Positions 9,725 through 18,486 of a stretch of 64,000 nt of DNA are shown in pieces. A program made the position numbers and the translations under genes. The notes beneath the pieces are model-generated. The model did not search any database and was not told the DNA's origin. It saw nothing but the letters and a program-made list of their open reading frames with translations. The stretch covers positions 62,001 to 126,000 of the forward strand of contig NZ_JABFHO010000001.1 of NCBI RefSeq assembly GCF_013404085.1, given 5' to 3'. This stretch comes from Winogradskyella helgolandensis. GTDB lineage: Bacteria; Bacteroidota; Bacteroidia; Flavobacteriales; Flavobacteriaceae. The number at the start of each line of letters is the position of its first letter. The first letter of the stretch is position 1.

Positions 9725-11188
9725 TTATTTCTGTAATTGTTTTAAATACTCTTGAACGATTTTATAATCATCAAAATCAAAGCGTTCACCTTTAATCTCT
9801 TGATATGTTTCATGTCCTTTACCGGCAATAAGAATAATATCATTTTCTCCTGCCATTTGACAAGCTGTTTTAATAGCTTGTTTTCTATCGGTTATAGACA
9901 ACGTTTTTTTAAAATTTTGAGGCTCAACCCCCTTTTCCATCTCTTCAATAATGGTTTCGGGAACTTCATTTCTCGGGTTATCACTTGTCAAAATCACTTT
10001 AGTACTTAAAGCTGAAGCGATATGCGCCATTTTTGGTCGCTTGGTTTTATCTCTATTTCCACCACAACCTACAACCGTTATGAGTTCTTCATTTTTGGTT
10101 CTAATATTGTTTATGGTTTCCAGCACATTCTTTAAGGCGTCTGGCGTATGCGCATAATCTATAATAGCTGTAATTTTGCCTTGTGAAATAAAATATTGAA
10201 AGCGCCCAGATACATTTTCGAGCTCACTTATAAGCCTTAAAATTTCAACTTTACCCAAACCTAATAATTCAGCGGCTCCATATATAGCAAGAATATTATA
10301 AGCGTTAAAACTTCCTATTAATCGCGTCCACAACTCACTTTCATTCAACTTTAATAATAATCCGCTGAATTCATTTTCTAAAATTTGAGATCTATAATCC
10401 GCATAATTCTTTAATGCATACGTATATTTTTTGGCTGCTGTATTTTGAAACATCACCAAGCCATTTTTGTCATCTATATTGGTTAACGCAAAGGCGTCTT
10501 TTGGCAATTGATCAAAAAACCGCTTCTTAACATCTCTATATTCAGCAAACGTGTCGTGATAATCTAAATGGTCGTGCGATAGATTTGTGAAAATTCCGCC
10601 TTCAAACCTTAAGCCTTCTGTTCTGCTTTGATGAATACCATGAGAGCTCACTTCCATAAAGCAAAACTCTACACCTTCATCATTCATTAATTGCAAATAC
10701 CTATTGATCGTTAATGAATCTGGCGTAGTATGAGTCGCTTTATATGTTGTATTATCCACCATAATTTTCACGGTAGACAACAACCCAACTTTATAACCTG
10801 CCTTTTTAAACAACTGATACAACAAACTAGACACTGTGGTTTTCCCATTAGTACCTGTAACACCAACAAGCTTTAGATTCTCGGAAGGGTGACCGTAGAA
10901 ATTAGCTGCCATATAAGCCATGGCCTGATTAGAATTAGCAACTTCTACATAAGTGATTCCGTCTTCGAGATTTTCTGGAAGCGCCTCACAAATTATAGCA
11001 GTAGCACCATCTTTAATTGCTTTTTCAATATAATTATGACCATCAGTAATTGTACCCGAAATAGCCACAAAAACATCATTAACTTTTATTTGACGTGAGT
11101 CAAATTCGATTTTACTCACCGTAATACTAGTACTGCCAACGACTGCATTTATAGTAACCTTATATAATATGTCTTTTAATACCATCAT
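9725..11188 (-). CDS. murE: UDP-MurNAc-tripeptide ligase MurE (meso-DAP type)
   Basis: MurE adds the third residue of the peptidoglycan stem peptide. The 487-residue protein has the P-loop TGTNGKTT at residues 111-118 and the specificity motif DNPR at about 403-406. DNPR is known to select meso-diaminopimelate rather than lysine, so this organism should have DAP-type peptidoglycan. The start overlaps the ftsI stop: ATG at 11188 gives a 4-bp overlap, and the adjacent second ATG at 11185 gives a TGATG arrangement. Either start is possible. Confidence 0.96.
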   Translation of the reverse strand: MMVLKDILYKVTINAVVGSTSITVSKIEFDSRQIKVNDVFVAISGTITDGHNYIEKAIKDGATAIICEALPENLEDGITYVEVANSNQAMAYMAANFYGHPSENLKLVGVTGTNGKTTVSSLLYQLFKKAGYKVGLLSTVKIMVDNTTYKATHTTPDSLTINRYLQLMNDEGVEFCFMEVSSHGIHQSRTEGLRFEGGIFTNLSHDHLDYHDTFAEYRDVKKRFFDQLPKDAFALTNIDDKNGLVMFQNTAAKKYTYALKNYADYRSQILENEFSGLLLKLNESELWTRLIGSFNAYNILAIYGAAELLGLGKVEILRLISELENVSGRFQYFISQGKITAIIDYAHTPDALKNVLETINNIRTKNEELITVVGCGGNRDKTKRPKMAHIASALSTKVILTSDNPRNEVPETIIEEMEKGVEPQNFKKTLSITDRKQAIKTACQMAGENDIILIAGKGHETYQEIKGERFDFDDYKIVQEYLKQLQK

Positions 11189-13197
11189 GATGCTTCTAAA
11201 ATAATGGTTTGATTCGTTTGTAATTTTTGATGTTTTTCTACAGACTGTTTTTTTATAGTACCATTTCCGTTTAATTTCACTCTAACATCAATCTGTAAAT
11301 TTTCCAACAATGCAATAGCATCCATAGCTGGCATTCCAACAACACTTGGCATTAACTCTTTATATTTTCGAGCGTTTTCATAGTAACTTTCAAAATCCTC
11401 GTTAACTAAATTATCATTGAAGTTCAATGTTTCAACCTCATCTATAATTGGAGTGTCTGTATAGATTTTTTGAGCAACTCTTTTGAATACCGGACCAGCC
11501 ACATCAGAGCCATAAATACCCACTTTTGTACTAGGCTTATGAATAACCACAATGCACGAATATTTTGGATTATCCGCTGGAAAATAACCAGCGAATGAAG
11601 AGATATATTTTTTGTCTTTATTCCATTTTTCAGTATTAGCATAATCCGTTCTAGCTGTACCTGTCTTACCAGCCATTGAAAATGTTTCTGAATACATACG
11701 CTGCCCTGTACCACGTATGACAACGTTCTTTAATATATCTCGAATTTCATTTAAGGTTTTATCTGAGCAAATTTTTTCAACAAGAACTTCTTTTTTAAAC
11801 ACCTCAATATCCTTATCAAACGACTTAACCGATTTTAAAAAACGCGGCTTAATTAATTCCCCATCATTGGCAATAGCATTATAAAACGCTAGTGTTTGCA
11901 ATGGAGTCATTTCAAGATTATAGCCATAAGCCATAGAAGGCAACGCATTTCTACTCCAGTTAGATGCTCCAGGCTTTGGAATATCTGGCACCCCTTCTCC
12001 TTTAATATTGAAACCGAGAGGCTTATCGAGCCCCCAAGAACTCAATCTATTTAAAAATTTCTCTGGCTGTTTTGAGTAATGTTCATCAATAATAGTAGCC
12101 ATGCCTATATTAGAAGATACCTCTAATGCTCTTGCCGCAGAAATTTCACCATAACCAGGACCAGAATCCGTAATTACACGACCATAAAGAGACTTCCTCC
12201 CCTTTTTAGTATCTACAACTGTTGACGTATCAATAACTTTATCCTCTAAAGCCGCCATCATGGCCATCACTTTAAATGTAGAACCTGGCTCATGACTTTC
12301 TCCAACCGCATAATTTAAGCGTTCATAATACTTCCCATTTCTGTTTTTTCCAAGGTTAGAAATTGCTTTTATCTCACCTGTTTTCACATCCATCACCACC
12401 ACACAACCATGATCTGCATCGTAAATCTCTAACTGCTTAAGTAAGGAATGATGCGCTATATCTTGAATATTGACATCAATAGTCGTATAAACATCGTAAC
12501 CATCCTGAGGTTCAACTTGGTCGAAATCCGCTATGGGCTTCCATTGCCCATTTCCTATTTTTTGCTTTAAACGTTTCCCGTTTTTACCCTGTAAATATTT
12601 TACACCAAAAGCACCATCAATACCTGCTCTAGTATAATTACTGTCTTTATCTTGACGTTCGTAGCCAATAAAACGCTCTGCAATTCCACCCATTGGATGC
12701 TCACGTCTAGTCGTTTGCTCTACAATTAAACCACCTTTAATAGCTCCTAGATTTAACAAAGGAAAATTACGCATGCGGATATAATCCGAATAACTAATAT
12801 TCCGAGCTAAAAGGAAATATCTATTTTTATGTTGTCTAGCTTTTCGGATGACATTCTTATAATAAGATGCTGGCTTTCCCTTATAAACATGAAGCGAATC
12901 TGCTAAGTCATTAATATATTTTTCGAATGTAGCTTCTTTTGCTTGTATAGCATCAATTCTAATATCATACTTAGGAATTGAAGTTGCTAACAAACTTCCA
13001 TCAGCAGAATACACATTACCACGGTTTGCAGGAATTGGAAAATCTTTAGTCGTACTCTTTTCCGCAAGCGCCCTATACTCATCACCTTGAACAAACTGAA
13101 TACTCACCAACTTGAACACCACAGCCAAGGCGAATACAAACATGCAGCCTGCTACGAAGTACAATCTGTGTAATATGTTTTTTTCTGTTATTGCCAA
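11185..13197 (-). CDS. ftsI: Septal transpeptidase FtsI (class B PBP with PASTA domain)
   Basis: FtsI cross-links septal peptidoglycan in the periplasm as partner of FtsW. The 670-residue product has an N-terminal membrane anchor (about residues 12-33), the PBP dimerisation region with ANRGNVYSADGSLLATS, and the transpeptidase motifs: STFK with active Ser at about 306, SSN near 360 and KTGT near 510. A single C-terminal PASTA domain begins around residue 610 (LMPSVVGMPAMDAIALLE). The PASTA tail gives it a SpoVD-like layout, which I recall as normal for Bacteroidota FtsI. It starts 3 bp after ftsL. Confidence 0.96.
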   Translation of the reverse strand: MAITEKNILHRLYFVAGCMFVFALAVVFKLVSIQFVQGDEYRALAEKSTTKDFPIPANRGNVYSADGSLLATSIPKYDIRIDAIQAKEATFEKYINDLADSLHVYKGKPASYYKNVIRKARQHKNRYFLLARNISYSDYIRMRNFPLLNLGAIKGGLIVEQTTRREHPMGGIAERFIGYERQDKDSNYTRAGIDGAFGVKYLQGKNGKRLKQKIGNGQWKPIADFDQVEPQDGYDVYTTIDVNIQDIAHHSLLKQLEIYDADHGCVVVMDVKTGEIKAISNLGKNRNGKYYERLNYAVGESHEPGSTFKVMAMMAALEDKVIDTSTVVDTKKGRKSLYGRVITDSGPGYGEISAARALEVSSNIGMATIIDEHYSKQPEKFLNRLSSWGLDKPLGFNIKGEGVPDIPKPGASNWSRNALPSMAYGYNLEMTPLQTLAFYNAIANDGELIKPRFLKSVKSFDKDIEVFKKEVLVEKICSDKTLNEIRDILKNVVIRGTGQRMYSETFSMAGKTGTARTDYANTEKWNKDKKYISSFAGYFPADNPKYSCIVVIHKPSTKVGIYGSDVAGPVFKRVAQKIYTDTPIIDEVETLNFNDNLVNEDFESYYENARKYKELMPSVVGMPAMDAIALLENLQIDVRVKLNGNGTIKKQSVEKHQKLQTNQTIILEAS

Positions 13198-13200
13198 AGC

Positions 13201-13527
13201 TTACTGTTGTTGTCGTTGTGATTTTACTATTATTTTTGTTGGTGGGTTTAAGGAAATCCCAATTCCTTTTTCTTCCATCTCAGCCTCCACAAAAGATTCT
13301 TTTTTTAGCTGCATCAGCTTCCCTCTTTTATCTACAAATGCTGAACGAAACTCTTTTACTTCATTGGTCAACTTTGCAATTTGATAGACTTTTTGATCTG
13401 CACTATGTGAACTTGCAATCATTATAATTGCCAGAAACGAAATAAAAATGATGATGCGCCAATTTTTAAACGAATCATCACTGATTAGAAACTTACCTCT
13501 TAATATGTGATATATGTTTTTTTTCAT
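13201..13527 (-). CDS. ftsL: FtsL-like divisome protein
   Basis: This 108-residue bitopic protein has a basic cytoplasmic N-terminus, one membrane helix (WRIIIFISFLAIIMIASS, about residues 23-40) and a periplasmic heptad-like stretch (VYQIAKLTNEVKEFRSAF). This is the FtsL architecture, which pairs with FtsB and FtsQ in the divisome. Sequence identity in this family is poor, so the call leans on position between rsmH and ftsI. The tail (NPPTKIIVKSQRQQQ) is basic and glutamine-rich. Confidence 0.85.
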   Translation of the reverse strand: MKKNIYHILRGKFLISDDSFKNWRIIIFISFLAIIMIASSHSADQKVYQIAKLTNEVKEFRSAFVDKRGKLMQLKKESFVEAEMEEKGIGISLNPPTKIIVKSQRQQQ

Positions 13528-13530
13528 CCT

Positions 13531-13555
13531 TCATTCCTGCGAAAGCAGAAATCTA
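13531..13555. repeat. Half copy of the GTCATTCCTGC palindrome
   Basis: The sequence TCATTCCTGCGAAAGCAG, followed by AAATCTA, matches one arm of the repeats at 6968-7035 and 8390-8461 with small changes. No inverted partner arm follows, so this is a truncated copy. It lies in the 118-bp ftsL-rsmH gap, otherwise empty of recognisable signals. Confidence 0.65.
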
Positions 13556-13645
13556 TATTTTTTTGCTGAATATGACCCCTACTAAGATCAGCCACCGATT
13601 AACTTCTACTTCGCTCAATGACTAATGCTCAGCGACCAGTTTTAA

Positions 13646-14551
13646 TTATAACTTTTTAGCAACTCGAAGTTTTGCACTTCTCGCTCTATTATTTACTTTT
13701 ATTTCTTCTTTCGAAGGAATAATTAATCCTCCTACTTTTTTTAATGGCACTTCAAAATTTCCGAACATATCGCGTTCTGGTTCACCTTCAAACAATCCAT
13801 TTCTAATAAAACGTTTCACTAACCTATCTTCTAAAGAATGATAGGATATAAAACTCAATCGACCGTCTTGTTTTAAAACTTCCGGCATTTGAAGCAGTAA
13901 TTCTTTTAAAACTTCTATTTCCTGATTGACCTCAATTCGGATGGCTTGATAAATTTGAGCCAACACTTTATTTTCTTTTTGATGATTCAAAAACTGCTTT
14001 AAAACCGCCTTTAATTGTTCGCTAGTTTTAATTTCTGCATTTTTTCGTTCTTCAACAATCACCCTTGCCATTGCAGGCGCATTTCGCAATTCACCATACT
14101 GAAACAAAACAGCTCTTAATTGCTCTTCACTATAACTATTGACAACTTCAAAAGCAGACAATTTACTATCTTGATTCATTCGCATATCTAAATCCGCTTC
14201 AAAACGGGTAGAAAAACCGCGTTCTGCAACATCAAATTGATGTGACGATACTCCAAAGTCCGCTAAAACACCATCAACTTCTTTGGCTCCATAAAATCTC
14301 AAGAAGCGTTTTACGAATCGGAAATTTTCATTGATTAACACAAAGCGATCATCATCAATAGTATTTGCTAAAGCATCTTTATCTTGATCAAAAGCATATA
14401 GTTTTCCGTTAGGCCCTAATCTTGATAAAATTTCACGGCTATGACCTCCTCCACCAAAAGTGACATCTACATAGACACCATCTGGTTTAATTGCTAAACC
14501 ATCTACGGTTTCTTTAAGTAATACTGCATTATGATAATCCATCGTTGTCAT
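13646..14551 (-). CDS. rsmH: 16S rRNA (cytosine1402-N4)-methyltransferase RsmH
   Basis: RsmH (MraW) methylates N4 of C1402 in 16S rRNA using SAM. The 301-residue protein carries the SAM-binding motif VTFGGGGHSREILSR near residue 30, LYAFDQDKDA, the DFGVSSHQFD motif near residue 97, and the C-terminal FISYHSLEDRLVKRF and NNRARSAKLRVAK stretches. The first ATG gives MTTMDYHNAVLL. The fourth codon (ATG, end 14542) gives MDYHNAVLLKETV, which is closer to the usual family opening and may be the true start. Either way the start overlaps the end of mraZ. Confidence 0.96.
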   Translation of the reverse strand: MTTMDYHNAVLLKETVDGLAIKPDGVYVDVTFGGGGHSREILSRLGPNGKLYAFDQDKDALANTIDDDRFVLINENFRFVKRFLRFYGAKEVDGVLADFGVSSHQFDVAERGFSTRFEADLDMRMNQDSKLSAFEVVNSYSEEQLRAVLFQYGELRNAPAMARVIVEERKNAEIKTSEQLKAVLKQFLNHQKENKVLAQIYQAIRIEVNQEIEVLKELLLQMPEVLKQDGRLSFISYHSLEDRLVKRFIRNGLFEGEPERDMFGNFEVPLKKVGGLIIPSKEEIKVNNRARSAKLRVAKKL

Positions 14552-14999
14552 CGTCTTGTCCCATTACCTCTTCGGCCAAATCAGCAAAATCTGAAGCCGC
14601 ATCATCAATAGCTTGTTCGTATTTATCTTTATCCCAAATTTCAAGAATATTAACAGCAGACGCCAAAACCACTTCTTTAGTTATACCAGAAAAACTGATT
14701 AAATCCTTCGGGATCAATAAGCGACCAGCACTATCCACCTCCACAATTTTAACTCCAGCTGTAAAACGTCTTATAAAATCATTATTCTTTTTCTTAAAGC
14801 GGTTAAGCTTGTTTATTTTCTCCATCATTTTGTTCCATTCGGACATTGGATACAATTCTAAACACGGCTGAAATACAGCGCGCTTCAAAACAAACCCCTC
14901 TTGCAAAGCTGATGACAACTGCTTTTTAAGCACAGCAGGTATCATTAGCCTTCCTTTGGCATCAGCTTTACATTCGTATGTTCCTATAAATGAATTCAA
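14529..14999 (-). CDS. mraZ: Transcriptional regulator MraZ
   Basis: MraZ is an AbrB-fold DNA-binding protein that controls the dcw operon and heads it here. The 156-residue product contains two SpoVT/AbrB half-sites with the conserved DxxxR cores DAKGRLMIP (near residue 13) and DSAGRLLIP (near residue 89). The start codon is TTG at 14997-14999, giving MNSFIGTYECKADAKGR. No in-frame ATG exists before the first conserved motif and this opening matches the family, so the TTG start is well supported. It overlaps rsmH by 23 bp. Putative binding sites lie just upstream at 15012-15076. Confidence 0.95.
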   Translation of the reverse strand: MNSFIGTYECKADAKGRLMIPAVLKKQLSSALQEGFVLKRAVFQPCLELYPMSEWNKMMEKINKLNRFKKKNNDFIRRFTAGVKIVEVDSAGRLLIPKDLISFSGITKEVVLASAVNILEIWDKDKYEQAIDDAASDFADLAEEVMGQDDDNDGLS

Positions 15000-15011
15000 A
15001 AGGTTTCGTTT

Positions 15012-15076
15012 ACCACTTTAACGATTAAGAATCAAAGATATTGAAAATTTAACCACTTTTTACCACATTCTACCAC
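15012..15076 (-). promoter_or_regulatory. Putative MraZ operator: four in-phase GTGGT boxes
   Basis: On the mraZ strand the pentamer GTGGT occurs at 15072-15076, 15062-15066, 15052-15056 and 15012-15016. The first three are spaced exactly 10 bp apart and the fourth is 40 bp on, so all sit on one DNA face. The contexts are ATGTGGTAGA, ATGTGGTAAA, AAGTGGTTAA and AAGTGGTAAA. Known MraZ operators are 10-bp direct repeats with a TGGG or AAAGTG core, so the fit is good. The three-box cluster covers the position expected for the -33 element, which suggests repression. Confidence 0.75.
15033..15040 (-). promoter_or_regulatory. -7 element of the mraZ/dcw promoter
   Basis: The minus strand reads TATCTTTG, a full match to the Bacteroidota -7 consensus TAnnTTTG. 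The predicted transcript start would be roughly 25-30 bp before the mraZ TTG codon. No TTTG -33 element is seen 19 bp upstream. That position is occupied by the GTGGT boxes. Confidence 0.6.
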
Positions 15077-15249
15077 ATTTGTTGATAAGTTTTAGTTTGA
15101 AATCACTTCAATTTTTTACAACACCAATGAATTCCACTTTTCACCTACGATTTTCTAAGTGGGAATTATTAACATCAACTTATGCAAGATCCTTCAAATA
15201 AAAAAAATCGATATTTATTGCATATTATTTATATTCTAAAGGATTTAGT

Positions 15250-15257
15250 TATATTTG
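15250..15257 (+). promoter_or_regulatory. -7 element for the alpha/beta hydrolase gene
   Basis: TATATTTG is a full match to the Bacteroidota -7 consensus, 28 bp before the ATG at 15286. A matching -33 element at 19-bp spacing is not obvious, so this is a moderate call. A transcript start near 15262 leaves too short a leader to use anything upstream of the chosen start. Confidence 0.45.
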
Positions 15258-15285
15258 TTTCTAACACATAAGCACGAACTTGCAC

Positions 15286-16050
15286 ATGGCACACCTTTTA
15301 AAAAAAGAAAAGGATTATAGATATATTGAAGTAGGCGAAGGCACACCAATTATTGTGTTGCATGGTTTAATGGGTGGCCTCAGTAACTTTGACGGAGTCA
15401 CTAAATATTTTAGCTCTAAAGGCTATAAGGTTATTATTCCAGAACTTCCTATTTACAGTATGTCGTTACTTAAAACTAACGTCAAGAGCTTTGCGAATTA
15501 CCTTAGAGACTTTATTGAGTTTAAAGGTTTAGAAGATGTTATTTTACTAGGAAATTCTCTTGGTGGACATATAGGATTATACCACACAAAATTATATCCT
15601 AAAAAAATAAAAGCGCTTATAATCACAGGAAGCTCAGGACTTTACGAAAGCGCCATGGGAGGTGGTTACACCAAACGCAGTGATTACGAAGTGATGAAAA
15701 AGAAGGCACAAGAAGTGTTTTACGATCCTGCGGTAGCAACGAAAGAAATTGTTGATGAAGTCTATGAAACGGTTAATGACCGTAATAAACTTATAAAAAC
15801 GTTAGCGATTGCCAAAAGTGCCATTAGACACAACATGGCAAAAGATTTACCTAACATGACCACTCCAATATGTATTATTTGGGGAAAAAATGATAATGTT
15901 ACTCCACCAGAAGTTGCTGAAGAGTTTCATGAATTATTACCAGATTCTGAGTTGTATTGGATTGATAAATGTGGCCATGCAGCCATGATGGAACATCCTG
16001 AAGAATTTAATACTATTTTGATGGGATGGCTTGAGAAGCGTGGGTTTTAG
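15286..16050 (+). CDS. Alpha/beta-fold hydrolase
   Basis: This is a 254-residue cytoplasmic alpha/beta hydrolase of unknown substrate. It has the oxyanion-hole motif LHGLMGG (residues 25-31), the nucleophile elbow LGNSLGG with Ser91, Asp203 in WGKNDNVTPP and His231 in CGHAAMMEHPEEF, a complete catalytic triad. I chose ATG at 15286 (MAHLLKKEKDYRYIEVGEG) over an upstream in-frame TTG at 15280 that adds only two residues. It is divergent from mraZ across a 286-bp spacer and followed by engB. Confidence 0.88.
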   Translation: MAHLLKKEKDYRYIEVGEGTPIIVLHGLMGGLSNFDGVTKYFSSKGYKVIIPELPIYSMSLLKTNVKSFANYLRDFIEFKGLEDVILLGNSLGGHIGLYHTKLYPKKIKALIITGSSGLYESAMGGGYTKRSDYEVMKKKAQEVFYDPAVATKEIVDEVYETVNDRNKLIKTLAIAKSAIRHNMAKDLPNMTTPICIIWGKNDNVTPPEVAEEFHELLPDSELYWIDKCGHAAMMEHPEEFNTILMGWLEKRGF

Positions 16051-16235
16051 GTGAAAAAGCTTAGAGACTGAAAAGTTAAAGCAGGAAGTAAAAATATCAC
16101 GCCAAGGCGCAGAGACACAAAATATATACTTTAAAGAATATTATTAGCATTTGTCTTTTTAAAAAAACCCTCTTTTTTACTTCACAAAAATATAAGTTTA
16201 ATTAAATAAGATTGCCGTTTTTACGGGAACTGAAG

Positions 16236-16853
16236 ATGAAAATAAAATCAGCTGAATTTGTAGTGAGTAATTCCGATGTGGCAAAATGCCCTAAGAACGC
16301 CATACCAGAATACGCCTTTATTGGAAGAAGTAATGTAGGGAAGTCGTCATTAATCAACATGCTTACCGATCGTAAAAGTCTTGCAAAAACTTCTGGACGA
16401 CCAGGAAAAACGCAGTTAATTAATCATTTTATAATTAATGATAATTGGTATTTGGTAGATTTACCTGGCTATGGCTACGCACGTGTTTCAAAATCGTCTA
16501 AGCAAAAATTTCAAAAGTTTATTACTAATTATTTTGAACAACGACAACAGCTTGTTTCAGCATTTGTCCTCATAGACATTAGACACAAACCTCAACCTGT
16601 TGATTTAGAGTTTATGCAGTATTTAGGTGAAGGGGAAATTCCGTTTGGCATCATATTCACAAAGGCAGACAAATTAAAACCTCAGGCTATTGAGCGCCAC
16701 GTAAATGAATACTGCCAAGAATTACTTAAATTCTGGGAAGAACTACCACCTCATTTTGTAACCTCATCGTCAAAGAGTATTGGAAAAGATGACGTACTTA
16801 ACTTTATTGGAGCAACCAATGAAGAGATTGAGCAGCTAAGAAACAGCAACTAA
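16236..16853 (+). CDS. engB: Ribosome biogenesis GTPase EngB (YihA/YsxC)
   Basis: EngB is a TrmE-Era-EngA-EngB family GTPase needed for large ribosomal subunit assembly. The 205-residue product has G1 GRSNVGKSSL (residues 30-39), the G2 region TSGRPGKTQ, G3 DLPGYG (75-80), G4 FTKADKL and a G5-like SSSKS segment. I use ATG at 16236 (MKIKSAEFVVSNSDV). A longer frame starting with TTG at 16212 adds eight residues not typical of the family. The 185 bp upstream hold a GCCAAGGCGC-type palindromic string of unclear meaning and no clear promoter. Confidence 0.95.
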   Translation: MKIKSAEFVVSNSDVAKCPKNAIPEYAFIGRSNVGKSSLINMLTDRKSLAKTSGRPGKTQLINHFIINDNWYLVDLPGYGYARVSKSSKQKFQKFITNYFEQRQQLVSAFVLIDIRHKPQPVDLEFMQYLGEGEIPFGIIFTKADKLKPQAIERHVNEYCQELLKFWEELPPHFVTSSSKSIGKDDVLNFIGATNEEIEQLRNSN

Positions 16854-16895
16854 AATTGAGCTACAAATAATTAGACATATAACCTTTAAAAAACA

Positions 16896-17228
16896 TCATT
16901 TTTCTAAATGAATTTGGAAGCCAATTACAGCTTTAAATTTATCTGTTTCCAAAAAATAATATCTAGAGAATATACCAATACCATATATATAAAAATCGTC
17001 TAATTTTTCAAATCTCAATGCTGCACCCAACGCAAACATATCTTTCAAAAAATCGCCAACATTTGGCTTAATTGTTATAAATTCTCTTTTAAAACTGGTA
17101 CCATCATTAAAATGATAAGTTTGGTTTGTGTACTCACCACTACCACCAACCAACCAATTGCCTTAGGTAATTTGCGCATTTAGAGAAAGGGATAAGGTCA
17201 GTACTAAAAAGAAAAAATAATATTTCAT
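16896..17228 (-). pseudogene. Broken outer-membrane beta-barrel gene (nonsense codon at position 22)
   Basis: From ATG at 17226-17228 the minus strand encodes a good signal peptide, MKYYFFFLVLTLSLSLNAQ, then IT, then an in-frame TAA at codon 22. The same frame resumes with GNWLVGGSGEYTNQTYHF and runs to a stop at 16896. AQIT(Q)GNWLVGGSG is the usual opening of small flavobacterial beta-barrel proteins, so the TAA most simply derives from CAA (Gln). The remaining part, about 88 residues, has alternating aromatic strands (FYIYGIGIFSRYYFLE) and ends in IGFQIHLEK. The whole is also shorter than usual barrels of this kind (about 190 residues), so an internal deletion is possible. Confidence 0.7.
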
Positions 17229-17253
17229 CTTATTAAATATGTATTAAAAAAAC

Positions 17254-18348
17254 CTATGTCTTCACATCCAAAGCATCCCGTAAGGCGTTACCAACTAACA
17301 TAAACGCCATTACCAATAGCATAATACAAAATCCTGGTATTAAGGCTAAATATGGTTTTCCTAAAATAATATAGTTATAATGATCTTTTATCATCGCTCC
17401 CCAACTTGCCATTGGTGGTTGGGCGCCAATACCCAGAAAACTCAGTCCGCTTTCTATTAAAATAGCAGCTGCAAAATTTGCTGCAGAAATGACGATTAAA
17501 GGTCCAAAAATATTGGGTAATATATGTTTTGTGATGATTCTATAATCATTATAACCCAAAGCTCTTGCAGCTGTAACGTACTGCATTTCTTTAGCACTGA
17601 TGATCTGCCCTCTCACCACTCTTGCTACTTCTACCCACATGGTTAAACCGACCGCAATAAACACTTGCCAGAAGCCTTTTCCTAAAGCCAGTGTAATAGC
17701 AATAACTAATAATAAGGTTGGAATGGACCATGTGATATTTATAATCCACATGATAAAGGCATCTATTTTCCCTCCATAATACCCAGCTAAGCTTCCCATT
17801 AAAAGCCCGACAATTAATGAAATAAAAACGGCAACAAAACCAATAAAGAAGGAAATCCTTGAACCAATTAAAATGCGGCTTAAATAATCTCTACCGTACT
17901 TATCTGTACCAAAAACAAATCCTCTACTCTCTATATAACGTTCATAATTTGAGTTTGGAAATCGAGATACAACAATTTGCTTTTCTTGGCCTTGCAAGCC
18001 ATCTGAAGCGTATTCTACATAGGTTAAAATTCCATTATTTACATCATAAGATTGAATGGGAATCTCAGTATCTGTATTATTTTTTCCGAAGAATAATTTT
18101 GAAAAGAAATTTTCTTCCGATACAATCCCAGATGGAATCGTTAGCATTAAAACTTCAAAACCAGGCGATTTTGAATGAATAGATAAATGCATCTGATTCG
18201 CGTTTTTTGAAGCATCTGGCGCAAACACATAAGCAAAAATAGACATTAAGCCAATACAGGTAATGATGCCCATACTAAAAACGCCCCAAAAGTTTTTTTT
18301 AAACTTTTGAAGCGCTAAGCTTGATAATGAATTATTTTCTTTAGACAT
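17254..18348 (-). CDS. ABC transporter permease, OppC/DppC type
   Basis: This is the inner-membrane permease of an oligopeptide/dipeptide-type ABC importer. The 364-residue protein has an N-terminal OppC_N-like membrane segment near residues 20-42, a long periplasmic insert (about 45-160), then a BPD-type transmembrane domain. The EAA loop, which contacts the ATPase, is seen in VTAARALGYNDYRIITKHILPN. The C-terminal GIGAQPPMASWGAMI is typical of OppC. No partner permease, ATPase or binding protein is adjacent, so the substrate is open. The 138 bp upstream hold a dispersed repeat. Confidence 0.88.
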   Translation of the reverse strand: MSKENNSLSSLALQKFKKNFWGVFSMGIITCIGLMSIFAYVFAPDASKNANQMHLSIHSKSPGFEVLMLTIPSGIVSEENFFSKLFFGKNNTDTEIPIQSYDVNNGILTYVEYASDGLQGQEKQIVVSRFPNSNYERYIESRGFVFGTDKYGRDYLSRILIGSRISFFIGFVAVFISLIVGLLMGSLAGYYGGKIDAFIMWIINITWSIPTLLLVIAITLALGKGFWQVFIAVGLTMWVEVARVVRGQIISAKEMQYVTAARALGYNDYRIITKHILPNIFGPLIVISAANFAAAILIESGLSFLGIGAQPPMASWGAMIKDHYNYIILGKPYLALIPGFCIMLLVMAFMLVGNALRDALDVKT

Positions 18349-18393
18349 ATTGAGCTTTAGTATTGTACCATTATTATATGTTTAAGTAGGTAA

Positions 18394-18453
18394 AACACCC
18401 CTAAAGTCCCCTCAAGGGGACAATCCATATAATTAAAACATTTTAGGACTGAT
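18394..18453. repeat. Dispersed repeat with GTCCCC/GGGGAC palindrome, copy 2
   Basis: The first 28 bases match 5696-5723 with two differences. This copy contains the perfect palindrome GTCCCCTCAAGGGGAC apart from its TCAA loop. It lies in the spacer between the tail-specific protease and the OppC-type permease gene, and could act as a hairpin between them. Confidence 0.6.
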
Positions 18454-18486
18454 ACAAAGGCATTAAACCATTTACGATTTACTCGC

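Noticed and set aside
16089..16125. CGCCAAGGCGCAGAGACAC string before engB as a repeat element
   Set aside because: Only one copy is present in the window, so I cannot support a repeat call, although similar strings are common in other genomes.
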